A stretch of DNA of 24,734 nucleotides from Caldifarciminota bacterium. GTDB lineage: Bacteria; Hydrothermota; Tepidihabitantia; B3-TA06; JALVRC01. Position numbers and translations under genes: made by a program. Positions 1 to 7,948 of the stretch are shown in pieces. The notes under the pieces are model-generated. The model was given only the letters and a program-made list of their open reading frames with translations, was not told the DNA's origin and ran no database searches. Every line of letters starts with the position of its first letter. The stretch's first letter is position 1. The stretch is from positions 1 through 24,734 of the forward strand of contig JALVRC010000172.1 in the NCBI GenBank assembly GCA_027025255.1, in the 5' to 3' direction.

Positions 1-1
1 A

Positions 2-1522
2 GATACAGGTATTAGACTCTTATATTGGGATGAGAAAGTTAATACTGATCTTGAGGTTTCTGAGGTAAGAGCGGATTCAAGGGATGGAAATCGTATTTAT
101 GAGCAGACAATTATTTTCTTGCTTTCCTATATTGTTAAAAGGCTTTTCCCTGATGCTCTTTTAAGAAATGAGCACTCAATTTCATGGGGTAGTTATGTTA
201 CAATCTCGAAAAGAGAACTTAAGAAATCCGATGTAGCCAATATTGAAAGGGAGCTTTCCTCTATTATAGGGAAGAATGTTCCCATTTTTTCAAAGCAATA
301 TCCACTGGATAAAGCAAAAGAGATATTGGATATGAACGGATATGCAGTAAAGGCTGAGCTTTTGAGAGCCAAGGCAGTATTTATGCATAAAATTGATGAT
401 TATGTTGATTGGTTTGATGTTCCTCTTTTACCGAGTACAGGTATGATAAAAAAGTTCGAGCTTATTCATTATCCGCCTGGAATGATAGTAAGGATTCCTT
501 TGAGGCACAATCCAGAGGATTTGCCTTTTTATTTAGAACAGCCAAAGCTCTTTCTTATATTCAGTGAGCATGAACTATGGGCAAAAACACTTGGTGTTTC
601 TAATATCATTTCTCTAAATAAAAGAATTAAAGAGAATATGTCCCAGGCCATAAATGTATCAGAGGCTTTTCATGAAAAAAAACTTGCATATATAGCTGAT
701 AGTATAATAAAGAGACCTTTAACTCGTTTAATACTTATAGCTGGTCCGTCTTCATCAGGAAAAACAACATTTTCCAAACGTCTTTCTGTTGCTTTGATGG
801 TCAATGGGGTCAAAACCCACAACCTTTCTACTGATGATTTTTTTAAAAATAGAGAGAACACACCGATAGGAGAAGACGGAAAGCCTGATTATGAAGCACT
901 TGAGGCTGTGCATGTTGAACTGTTTAACGATGTTTTGATGAGATTGTTTGAAGGTGAGAAGGTTGAGATACCCAGATTTGATTTTAAAAAGGGAAAACGT
1001 ATTGATAAGAGCGGCAGATATATGAAAATAGAGCGGGGTGATATGATAATTGTTGAAGGTATACATGGGCTCAATCCGGATTTAACGCGTGATATCCCTT
1101 CTCATCTTAAGTTTAAAATATATGTAAGTGCCTTAACACAGCTTAATTTTCATGAACATGAGTATTTAAAGACGAATATGTGCAGACTTGTAAGGAGAAT
1201 TGTAAGAGATAGCAAGTTCAGGGGGTACAATGCTGAACATACTCTACTTATCTGGGATAAGGTTAGAGCTGGAGAGGAGAAATACGTTTTTCCATATCAG
1301 GAAAATGCAGACATAATGTTTAACTCATCACTTCTTTATGAGCAGGCAGTCTTAAAAAAATACGCACTGCCTCTTTTAAGAGAGGTTGATAACAGAGAAG
1401 TTTATTCTTTAAAAAGGGCTTTAATTAAAATGCTTGATGCGTTTGATGATATGGATGATATTTATGTTCCATCCTCTTCCATTTTAAGAGAATTTATTGG
1501 TGGAAGTTGTTTTGGTTATTGA
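2..1522 (+). CDS. Nucleoside (uridine-type) kinase, 5' end missing
   Basis: This is the 3' part of a P-loop nucleoside kinase of the bacterial group that fuses a threonyl-tRNA-synthetase-like editing-type domain to a uridine kinase (phosphoribulokinase/uridine kinase fold). The frame is open from base 2 to the TGA at 1520-1522 with no stop before it, so the gene begins outside the window; the internal TTG at 119 is not a convincing start. About 506 residues are visible, close to the family's full length. The first ~190 residues look like the ThrRS second-additional-domain region. A Walker A motif (GPSSSGKTT) lies near bases 743-769, followed by a kinase-like DDFF motif and a hydrophobic strand ending in VEGIHGLN. 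It should phosphorylate a nucleoside with ATP or GTP; the exact substrate cannot be read from the sequence. It converges on the radical SAM gene with only 3 nt between the stop codons. Confidence 0.85.
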   Translation, partial: DTGIRLLYWDEKVNTDLEVSEVRADSRDGNRIYEQTIIFLLSYIVKRLFPDALLRNEHSISWGSYVTISKRELKKSDVANIERELSSIIGKNVPIFSKQYPLDKAKEILDMNGYAVKAELLRAKAVFMHKIDDYVDWFDVPLLPSTGMIKKFELIHYPPGMIVRIPLRHNPEDLPFYLEQPKLFLIFSEHELWAKTLGVSNIISLNKRIKENMSQAINVSEAFHEKKLAYIADSIIKRPLTRLILIAGPSSSGKTTFSKRLSVALMVNGVKTHNLSTDDFFKNRENTPIGEDGKPDYEALEAVHVELFNDVLMRLFEGEKVEIPRFDFKKGKRIDKSGRYMKIERGDMIIVEGIHGLNPDLTRDIPSHLKFKIYVSALTQLNFHEHEYLKTNMCRLVRRIVRDSKFRGYNAEHTLLIWDKVRAGEEKYVFPYQENADIMFNSSLLYEQAVLKKYALPLLREVDNREVYSLKRALIKMLDAFDDMDDIYVPSSSILREFIGGSCFGY

Positions 1523-1525
1523 TTT

Positions 1526-2842
1526 TTAAAGGTATGCCTTTTTGATATTTTTTTCCGGATACCTGTAAGATTTAATAGGGAATGTGGCTATAAATTTTAA
1601 GCCATTAAAAAAAGAACCATGTTTATCAATATAACATTTAGCAATGCGTTCAATGAATTTTAGAAATTTCTTTGGGTTATTTAAACGTGAAAAAGCGTGT
1701 CTGATAAGATGAGAAAGTTGTTTATGACTCAGATGAGGATGATTCCACACAAGGTGTTTTGTATCAAAATGAGCCCAATTCTTGTCCCAGATTCCGAATT
1801 TCTTCTCTATGTAATCCCATTCCTCTGTCATAGGAAAGGGGGTGAGTATGGTTGTTTGCACAAAGTCAATGCCCATTTTGTAGACCTCTTCTATCTCGTG
1901 CAAAGAACTTTCGTACGTGGCATTTTCAAAGCCAAGAATGTAATATCCCCATATATAACGTTTTCTTCTGTGAAGCTTTTCTTTTAAGTTAATAATGGTC
2001 TGAGGGGTCATCTTCTTATTCCATGCTTTTAAAACCTCTTTGTTAACGCTTTCAATCCCCACTCCTGCTCCCATGAAGTTTGTCTTATCCCAATTATCAA
2101 TTTGTTTAAGTGCCAGATCAGCTCTGGTCATAACTGACCAGAAAAGTTCGTATTTTCCGAGAAGTTCAACAACTCTTTCAGAATGTTTTCTTAAAACACC
2201 AAAATTTTCGTCCACTACACCAACCCAGTCAACTCCATGTTCTTTATAATATTTTAATACAGCCTCAATAGACTCAAGAGGGACTGGCACAGTTTTTGGA
2301 GCAAAAATTGGAGTTTGACAGAAGCTGCATTTCATAGGACAGCCTCTTTGAGTATATAGAAACCCCATTCTCTGGAATTTAAAAGGAAAAGGCCTTAAAA
2401 GCCATTGATGTATAAGTGGGGGATGTATAACTCTTTCAATCTTTTTCCCAAGGACTTCTGCTAATTCATACTCAGAATATCCAGTGAAAACTCTGTCAAA
2501 ATAGGGTGCAATTTCTTCGTTTAGAGCACCGTAGTTTCCAGCCCAGATTTGTTTTATACCCATCTTTCGTGCATATCTTACCATTCTCAGTATTTTGGGA
2601 ATGTTCCATGTAAAGAAGGAAAATCCTACCACGTCCCATCCTTCTTTTAGTTTTTCTACATACTTTTTCCAGGAAGGGAATTCTAAAATTGTTAACTCTG
2701 GTAGGTTCTGTTTTAAAAATCTTAATCCAGGTGCTATTTTTAAAGGAGCAATTATTCTAAAGAATGTATTTGTATTTGTTTTAAAGTAGTCATAATAGTC
2801 ATTATCGCTGTTTACATAATGTGTTACAAGTAGAATCTTAAT
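1526..2842 (-). CDS. Radical SAM protein with B12-binding-like N-terminus, copy 1, ATT start
   Basis: A 438-residue radical SAM enzyme. The cluster motif is CPMKCSFC (CX3CX2C, Cys168, Cys172 and Cys175), and the N-terminal ~130 residues look like a cobalamin-binding-type Rossmann domain, though without a DxHxxG motif. The first ATG, GTG or TTG is the GTG at 2632, but the frame continues upstream for 70 more codons that match the N-terminus of the paralogue at 3626-4960 almost residue for residue. That alignment puts the start at the ATT codon 2842-2840 (then KILL, as MKILL in the paralogue). A GGAG Shine-Dalgarno lies 6 nt before it, and with this start the cluster cysteines have the same residue numbers in both copies. 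No promoter is visible directly upstream; it lies behind a terminator hairpin. The substrate is unknown. AUU starts are rare and usually weak, so expression may be low or controlled. Confidence 0.85.
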   Translation of the reverse strand: MKILLVTHYVNSDNDYYDYFKTNTNTFFRIIAPLKIAPGLRFLKQNLPELTILEFPSWKKYVEKLKEGWDVVGFSFFTWNIPKILRMVRYARKMGIKQIWAGNYGALNEEIAPYFDRVFTGYSEYELAEVLGKKIERVIHPPLIHQWLLRPFPFKFQRMGFLYTQRGCPMKCSFCQTPIFAPKTVPVPLESIEAVLKYYKEHGVDWVGVVDENFGVLRKHSERVVELLGKYELFWSVMTRADLALKQIDNWDKTNFMGAGVGIESVNKEVLKAWNKKMTPQTIINLKEKLHRRKRYIWGYYILGFENATYESSLHEIEEVYKMGIDFVQTTILTPFPMTEEWDYIEKKFGIWDKNWAHFDTKHLVWNHPHLSHKQLSHLIRHAFSRLNNPKKFLKFIERIAKCYIDKHGSFFNGLKFIATFPIKSYRYPEKNIKKAYL

Positions 2843-2875
2843 TTTTATCTCCTTTTTATTTGGTTTGGGTACAAA

Positions 2876-2905
2876 ACAGGGGAGACAGCAGTCTGTCTCC
2901 CCTGT
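2876..2905 (-). terminator. Intrinsic terminator after the lipoprotein gene
   Basis: A perfect 13-bp inverted repeat (2876-2888 with 2893-2905) encloses a 4-nt loop; on the minus strand it is followed by TTTT. It lies just after the lipoprotein stop and 33 nt before the ATT start of radical SAM copy 1, so it should end most lipoprotein transcripts and let some read through into copy 1. The T-run is short, so termination may be partial. Confidence 0.8.
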
Positions 2906-2913
2906 AGATTAAT

Positions 2914-3579
2914 TTACTTTAGTTCTTTTCCTGTTAGTTCGGTAGTCTGTTCTGTAACAGTCTTTACTGTACCGTACTCCATTGTAGCATTATATGTTGT
3001 TTTTACCTGACCAACATTCTTAGCCCAGTATAGATACTGCTCAATGCCTTCTTGAGCTGTTCCGTTTATCTCTGTTGAGACCTTAATCTTTAAACAACCT
3101 GTATAAGAGCCCTCTTCAACAGTAACATCTTCTGTACCAACGACTTCATAAACAGTCTTTGTGCTATCGTTAATTGTATAGAACCATTTATCTCCCTGTT
3201 TTGGGTCTTTTGGTATCTTTGTAGCTGCAGTTGAGTCATCCTTATTGAAGTAAACCTCAATGCTATCACCAACATATATGTATGAATAGGCTTCGGTTGT
3301 TGTTGTATCCACTGTTGTAACAGATTTCTGCTCCCATACATCTGTTCCATTGCTAAGGGTTGTTTTTTGTGTAATTTCATACTCTGTTGTTTTAGATATA
3401 TCTGTCTCACTAATTAAAGAGTCGTTCATATAGGTTTCTGTTTTGCCTGTTGTTTTATAAGACCATTTGTTCCCTGATGCAAGAGGAAAATATGGTGAGG
3501 AACTGCTTGTTGCACTGCCTCCACACCCTATAATACCCAATAAGGCAACGAATGAGACTACTATTAATATCTTTTTCAT
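2914..3579 (-). CDS. Small secreted lipoprotein, Ser/Thr-rich
   Basis: A 221-residue protein with a clear lipoprotein signal peptide: Lys-Lys, a hydrophobic stretch and a lipobox IIGC with the acylated cysteine at residue 19. A Ser-rich linker follows, then YFPLASGNKWSY, a motif frequent in bacterial lipoproteins of unknown role in which a short all-beta domain begins 'PL..G..W.Y'. The mature part is rich in Thr, Glu and Val, as expected for an all-beta domain. I do not recognise a named family. GGAGG 4 nt before the ATG decides the start. It has its own promoter at 3602-3629 and its own terminator at 2876-2905, so it can be made as a monocistronic mRNA in large amounts although it sits between two radical SAM genes of the same direction. 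Confidence 0.85.
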   Translation of the reverse strand: MKKILIVVSFVALLGIIGCGGSATSSSSPYFPLASGNKWSYKTTGKTETYMNDSLISETDISKTTEYEITQKTTLSNGTDVWEQKSVTTVDTTTTEAYSYIYVGDSIEVYFNKDDSTAATKIPKDPKQGDKWFYTINDSTKTVYEVVGTEDVTVEEGSYTGCLKIKVSTEINGTAQEGIEQYLYWAKNVGQVKTTYNATMEYGTVKTVTEQTTELTGKELK

Positions 3580-3601
3580 CTTACCTCCTTTTTGTATATT
3601 A

Positions 3602-3629
3602 ATTTTACATGTTTTTTGAGTATTGTCAA
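3602..3629 (-). promoter_or_regulatory. Promoter of the lipoprotein gene
   Basis: On the minus strand TTGACA (3629-3624), a 16-nt spacer and TAAAAT (3607-3602). The -35 box overlaps the stop codon of the upstream radical SAM gene. The predicted start near 3595 leaves a leader of about 16 nt holding the GGAGG of the lipoprotein gene. Confidence 0.65.
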
Positions 3630-4960
3630 GTTTTGTTTAGCTGTTTTTCCTGTTTATTCTTAGAGCTATTTGAAAGGTAAAGGTAAGATTTCACAGGGAA
3701 ACTCAGCATGAAGCTCATACCTTTTACAAAGGAGTGGTGTTTGTCAATATAGCATTTAGCAATGCGCTCTATAAATTTGAAGAATCGTTTTGGCTCGTTT
3801 AAACGGGAAAAAGCATACTTTAGAAGCCTTCTGGATTGTGAGGGTGTAATATTTGGATGGTTCCACACGAGATGTTTTGTATCGAAGTGTGCCCAATTTT
3901 TATCCCGGATACCAAACTTTTCCTTCAGGTAGTACCATTGTTCAGTCATTGGGAACGGAGTTAAAATAGTAGTTTGAATATAGTCTATTCCAAATTTGTA
4001 TACCTCTTCTATTTCTTGTAAGGAGCTTTCATAGGTTGCATTTTCAAAGCCCAAAATATAGTATCCCCATATGTATCTTTTGCGCCTGTGCAGTTCTTCA
4101 GTTAAGTTTAAAATCGTTTCAGGGGTCATCTTCTTGTTCCATGCTTTAAGAACTTCTCTGTTTACGCTTTCAATCCCTACTCCTGTTCCCATGAAATTTG
4201 TCTCGTCCCATTTATCCAGATTGTTAAGGGCCAGATCTGCTCTTGTCATCACAGACCAGAAAATTCCATATTTACCAAGAAGTTCAATAACTCTGTCTGA
4301 GTGTTTTTTTAAAACACCAAAATTTTCATCAAGTATCACTATCCAGTCCACCCCATGCGTTTTATAATAGGACAGTACCTCTTCAATGGATTCAAGGGGA
4401 ATGGGTATTGTTTTAGGAGCAAAAATAGGTGTTTGACAGAAGCTGCATTTCATAGGACATCCCCTCTGTGTAAATAAAAACCCCATTCTTTGAAATCTGA
4501 ATGGAAAAGGTCTTAAATACCATTGGTGTATAAGGGGAGGATGTTTAATCCTTTCAATAGAGCTTTCTAATACTTCTGCCATTTCATACTCAGAATATCC
4601 GTAAAAAATCTTATCAAAATAGTGTTCTATCTCTTCATTTAGAGCACCGTAGTTCCCACCCCATATTTCTTTTATTCCAACCTTTCTTGCATGCTCTACC
4701 ATCTTGAGGATTTTTGGAATATGCCATGTGTAGAAAGAGAACCCAACAGCGTCCCATCCTTCTTTTAGTTTGACTGTAAATTCTTGCCATGTAGGAAATT
4801 CCAGGATTTCAAGCTCAGGTAGATTATGTTTTAAAAATCTTAATCCAGGGGATATTTTTAAGGGAGCAATTATCCTGAAAAAGGTATTTGTATTTGTAAG
4901 AAAGTAATCATAGTAATCATTCTTATTATTTACAAATTGTGTTGTTAGTAAAATTTTCAT
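3626..4960 (-). CDS. Radical SAM protein with B12-binding-like N-terminus, copy 2
   Basis: A 444-residue paralogue of the protein at 1526-2842, nearly identical in length and closely matching along the whole chain except the last ~35 residues, where this copy ends in a Lys/Asn/Gln-rich tail. Radical SAM cysteines lie in CPMKCSFC at 168, 172 and 175. The N-terminal ~130 residues have the alternating strand/helix pattern of a cobalamin-binding fold; the AdoMet barrel follows (motifs such as DENFGVL, SVMTRADLAL, GVGIESVN, WGYYILGFENAT). It starts with a normal ATG preceded by AAAGGAG and has its own promoter at 4996-5023. Members of this broad B12-radical-SAM group methylate or rearrange unactivated carbon in lipids, tetrapyrroles or antibiotics; no substrate can be assigned here. 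A partner role with the adjacent lipoprotein is possible but unproven. Confidence 0.88.
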   Translation of the reverse strand: MKILLTTQFVNNKNDYYDYFLTNTNTFFRIIAPLKISPGLRFLKHNLPELEILEFPTWQEFTVKLKEGWDAVGFSFYTWHIPKILKMVEHARKVGIKEIWGGNYGALNEEIEHYFDKIFYGYSEYEMAEVLESSIERIKHPPLIHQWYLRPFPFRFQRMGFLFTQRGCPMKCSFCQTPIFAPKTIPIPLESIEEVLSYYKTHGVDWIVILDENFGVLKKHSDRVIELLGKYGIFWSVMTRADLALNNLDKWDETNFMGTGVGIESVNREVLKAWNKKMTPETILNLTEELHRRKRYIWGYYILGFENATYESSLQEIEEVYKFGIDYIQTTILTPFPMTEQWYYLKEKFGIRDKNWAHFDTKHLVWNHPNITPSQSRRLLKYAFSRLNEPKRFFKFIERIAKCYIDKHHSFVKGMSFMLSFPVKSYLYLSNSSKNKQEKQLNKT

Positions 4961-4995
4961 GCTTTAAAATCTCCTTTTTACATCCATTAAAGAAC

Positions 4996-5023
4996 AGTAT
5001 ACATATTTTCAAAGGGCAGTCAA
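4996..5023 (-). promoter_or_regulatory. Promoter of radical SAM copy 2
   Basis: On the minus strand TTGACT (5023-5018), a 16-nt spacer ending in ATG, and TATACT (5001-4996). The predicted start near 4989 gives a leader of about 29 nt that carries the AAAGGAG ribosome-binding site. Confidence 0.65.
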
Positions 5024-5090
5024 GAAAAATTTTTTTAATAAAATTATGGATTTATATAGATAAGCACAAAAAAAATTGTCAAATTTTTTA

Positions 5091-5118
5091 TTGACTTGTC
5101 TATTTTTTTAAATAGAAT
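5091..5118 (+). promoter_or_regulatory. Promoter of tldD, abutting the start codon
   Basis: TTGACT (5091-5096), a 16-nt spacer and TAGAAT (5113-5118). Only 5 nt (AGTGT) separate the -10 box from the tldD ATG at 5124, so transcription should begin at or within a base or two of the A of the ATG. There is no Shine-Dalgarno sequence. This is the arrangement of a leaderless mRNA. Confidence 0.65.
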
Positions 5119-5123
5119 AGTGT

Positions 5124-6617
5124 ATGGAGAATATAGAAAAACTTTTAAAAGAGGGCATCAAGGAGGCAAAGAAATTCTTTGATAAGTGTTATTTCCTTTA
5201 TGAAGCCCATGAAAGTATAGAGGCAAAGAAGGTTGCAAAAGAAGAGTTTATTTTTCCTTTTTCTTTTAGCAATGGTTTATATTTTAAAGCTATTAAAAAC
5301 GGCAAAAAGGTTGATATAAAGATAGGCGATATTACAAAAAATGGTGTAAGAAAGTCTATAAGAGAGTTAAAAAGGATGTTTAGGCTTGTACCTCGTGTGG
5401 GTAAAAAGACAAGGACTGAGCTTGCTGAGCCTTTGGACTCAGATAAAAAGAGATACGTGATAAAAGAAGGCATAGGGTTTTCTGATAACATTGATATTGA
5501 TAAGATGGTTAAAACCCTATTTTCAGAGATTGGAGATATAGCAAGGGCTCAAGGGAAAGAGCATATTGATTATGATGTTTGGTTCTTTTCAAATATAGAG
5601 GAGAAATTAATCGTAGATTCTGATTTTATACGTTCAGAGAGAATTCCCAGAACATTTATTCAGGTTATTTTTAAAACTAAAAGAAAAGAAAAAAGGGCGA
5701 CAACAAGGTTTAGATTGGGCAATCCCATGGGGCTTGAGATGCTTTTTGAGAACAAAAAAAACTTTGAATTGAGTAAGAGATTAGAAGAAGGAATAGCTAA
5801 GTGGGCAAGGTATGCTTTCGAACTTTTAGATGCAAAAACCCTTAGCTCAAATGAGATAGAGGATGTAGATTATTTTATACTGGATTACTCTGCTATCGGG
5901 GTTTTTATACATGAGGCCCTTGGCCATAATTTTGAAGCTGATATTATTAAAGGGGGCAGTTCAGGGATTATTCCGGCATCAGGCAGGATGAATACCAGAA
6001 TTGGCTCAAAATGCGTAAATATATATGATGGGCCAATAGTAGAGAATGGTTCATTAAATATGCATGAGGGTTTTGGGACTGAGTTTATTGATGATGAAGG
6101 TACTCCAGTTCAACTAAAGAAGCTTGCTATAAAAGGGAAGGTTAATGAGATGATTTTAAATAGGGAAACTGCAGCATATTATGGATTAAAGCCTAACGGT
6201 GGAGCATGGAGTGAAATGGGTGATGAGCCTATTTGCAGAATGACAAATACTTATCTATATCCAGCAGACGAAAGCAAATGGTTTATGACTCTTAAAGGTC
6301 TTTTAAAAGGAGTAAAAAAAGGAATAATTCTTATGGGAACCAAAGGTGGTCAGGTCAGTAAGGACGGTATGACATCAAGTATCCAGATTGGTTATCTGGT
6401 AAAGAATGGGGAAATAGTCTGTCCTCTTAATCCTGGCAGTTTTTCTGCGATTTCTAAGTATGCCTTAAGGTATGTTGACGCTTTTGCAGGGAAAATAAGG
6501 ATTGATGATGCAGGATTCTGTGGTAAAGGCGGCCAGACACGACCCGTTGGTGATGGTGGCCCTGAATGGACAAGAATAAAAAATAATAAATATGTAACCT
6601 TAAGATTACAGGGGTAG
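5124..6617 (+). CDS. tldD: TldD family metalloprotease
   Basis: A 497-residue TldD-type protease subunit. The metal site is visible: HEALGH (His263, Glu264, His268) in the HExxGH form typical of TldD, and a conserved C-terminal Cys466 in GFCGKGGQ followed by PVGDGGPEW. TldD and TldE/PmbA form a heterodimer that degrades or trims short or unfolded peptides; in other bacteria it processes ribosomal peptide precursors such as microcin B17. The partner gene follows 2 nt after the stop. The start is ATG 5124: no Shine-Dalgarno lies upstream and the -10 box ends 5 nt before it, so a leaderless mRNA is inferred. No peptide precursor gene is visible nearby, so a housekeeping peptide-clearing role is the default reading. 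Confidence 0.92.
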   Translation: MENIEKLLKEGIKEAKKFFDKCYFLYEAHESIEAKKVAKEEFIFPFSFSNGLYFKAIKNGKKVDIKIGDITKNGVRKSIRELKRMFRLVPRVGKKTRTELAEPLDSDKKRYVIKEGIGFSDNIDIDKMVKTLFSEIGDIARAQGKEHIDYDVWFFSNIEEKLIVDSDFIRSERIPRTFIQVIFKTKRKEKRATTRFRLGNPMGLEMLFENKKNFELSKRLEEGIAKWARYAFELLDAKTLSSNEIEDVDYFILDYSAIGVFIHEALGHNFEADIIKGGSSGIIPASGRMNTRIGSKCVNIYDGPIVENGSLNMHEGFGTEFIDDEGTPVQLKKLAIKGKVNEMILNRETAAYYGLKPNGGAWSEMGDEPICRMTNTYLYPADESKWFMTLKGLLKGVKKGIILMGTKGGQVSKDGMTSSIQIGYLVKNGEIVCPLNPGSFSAISKYALRYVDAFAGKIRIDDAGFCGKGGQTRPVGDGGPEWTRIKNNKYVTLRLQG

Positions 6618-6619
6618 AT

Positions 6620-7933
6620 ATGGCAAAAACAATAAACAGCATAAAAAGAGTATTAAATAAATTTGTTGATGATTGGGAGCTGGTTTCAACCTCATCATCA
6701 GTATTTTCTGTCTCTTCTGCAAATGGTAAATTTGAGATTGGTTCAGAAATTGGGGTTTCCCAGACAGGGATAAGGCTTATTAAGGATGGAGTACTTTCTT
6801 ATATGGCTGTTAATGGACTTGATAGTGTTGATGTTGTTAGGCATGGTCTAAAGTTAGCTGTTAAATCAGGTGTTAAGTCTGATATAGAGGCATTTTATTC
6901 CTCAAATTATAACCAAATGCCTGATGTCAACATAAAAAAAACCTCCTCTCTTATGAAGCAGCTTTCAAATATAGTAAAAAAGGCACAAAAGATTGTATCA
7001 TCCAGCAGTAAGGTTAGCAATTTTTCCATTTCAATAAATCTTTCTTCAACTGAGAAAACTGTGTTAACAAAGTTAATGGATAGTTCTGTTAAAAGACATA
7101 TTGATGCAATTTCATTTACCGTATATGTTAATTCAAAGGATTTTGATTTTAAAATATTTACAGTTGAACCGAAAGAAGAAGAGATTCTCTATGCTATTGA
7201 AACATTTATAAATAGCCTGCCAAAAAAACCTGTGTATCATAAAGAGGTTGGATTTAAGGGAGAGATTGATGTTGTTTTTCATCCTGTAATGGTTGATTCA
7301 TTGATAAAAGGATTGTTTGCATACCATGTGTACTATGATAATGTAATGGTTAACAATTCAAGATTGCATGTAAATGATAAGGTTGCGCCTGCATTTGTTA
7401 ATATATCTGACGATGCCTTAAATCTTTCACTTTTGAGTGCTTTCCCATGTGATGATGAGGCTGTGCCTTCGAGAAAGAATATGATTGTTGATAAAGGGAT
7501 TTTTAAGAGTTATCTTTCTTCAAGAGCAGTTGCCAGAAAAGCTAATATTAAGTCTACTGGTAACGGAATGAGGTATCCGGTTCTTTCTGAACCATGGAAT
7601 AAGGCTCCTATAAGGAGTAAAATTAGAGCACTTGTTATTGAAAATGGTAAGAGAGAGCTTGAAGATATTGTTTTAAGGATTCAGAATGGTTTGATTGTAA
7701 ATACAATGCTTGGATTGCATACAGCAAACCCATTAACCGGTGATTTTGCCAATCCTTTGCTGTCAGCATATATAGTAGTAGATGGAGAGATAATAGGTTA
7801 TGCAGCACCTGGAACGTGGATGATAAAGGGTAATATATTTGATATTTTGAAAGATACGCAGGGTTTTAGTAAAGAAAGACTTAACCTGGGTTCATCTTTA
7901 CTTCCTTACTGGCATACAAGGATTAAGGTATAG
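6620..7933 (+). CDS. pmbA: TldE/PmbA family protein, partner of TldD
   Basis: A 437-residue TldE/PmbA homologue, the non-metal subunit of the TldD/E protease. The N-terminal half is a divergent helical/beta region; the C-terminal half contains typical family stretches such as NPLTGDFANPLLSAY and a GSSLLP end segment. There is no HExxGH motif, as expected for TldE. The ATG lies 2 nt after the tldD stop with a GGGG stretch about 7 nt upstream that overlaps the tldD stop region, so the two genes are cotranscribed and probably translationally coupled. It converges on gatB with 15 nt between them and no clear terminator hairpin. Confidence 0.9.
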   Translation: MAKTINSIKRVLNKFVDDWELVSTSSSVFSVSSANGKFEIGSEIGVSQTGIRLIKDGVLSYMAVNGLDSVDVVRHGLKLAVKSGVKSDIEAFYSSNYNQMPDVNIKKTSSLMKQLSNIVKKAQKIVSSSSKVSNFSISINLSSTEKTVLTKLMDSSVKRHIDAISFTVYVNSKDFDFKIFTVEPKEEEILYAIETFINSLPKKPVYHKEVGFKGEIDVVFHPVMVDSLIKGLFAYHVYYDNVMVNNSRLHVNDKVAPAFVNISDDALNLSLLSAFPCDDEAVPSRKNMIVDKGIFKSYLSSRAVARKANIKSTGNGMRYPVLSEPWNKAPIRSKIRALVIENGKRELEDIVLRIQNGLIVNTMLGLHTANPLTGDFANPLLSAYIVVDGEIIGYAAPGTWMIKGNIFDILKDTQGFSKERLNLGSSLLPYWHTRIKV

Positions 7934-7948
7934 GATTTTAGAAAGGTA

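Noticed and set aside
5053..5082. Second minus-strand promoter candidate TTGACA (5082-5077) upstream of radical SAM copy 2
   Set aside because: At 16 nt the -10 would be TCTATA, a poor match; only an 18-nt spacer gives TATATA. The promoter at 4996-5023 is better.
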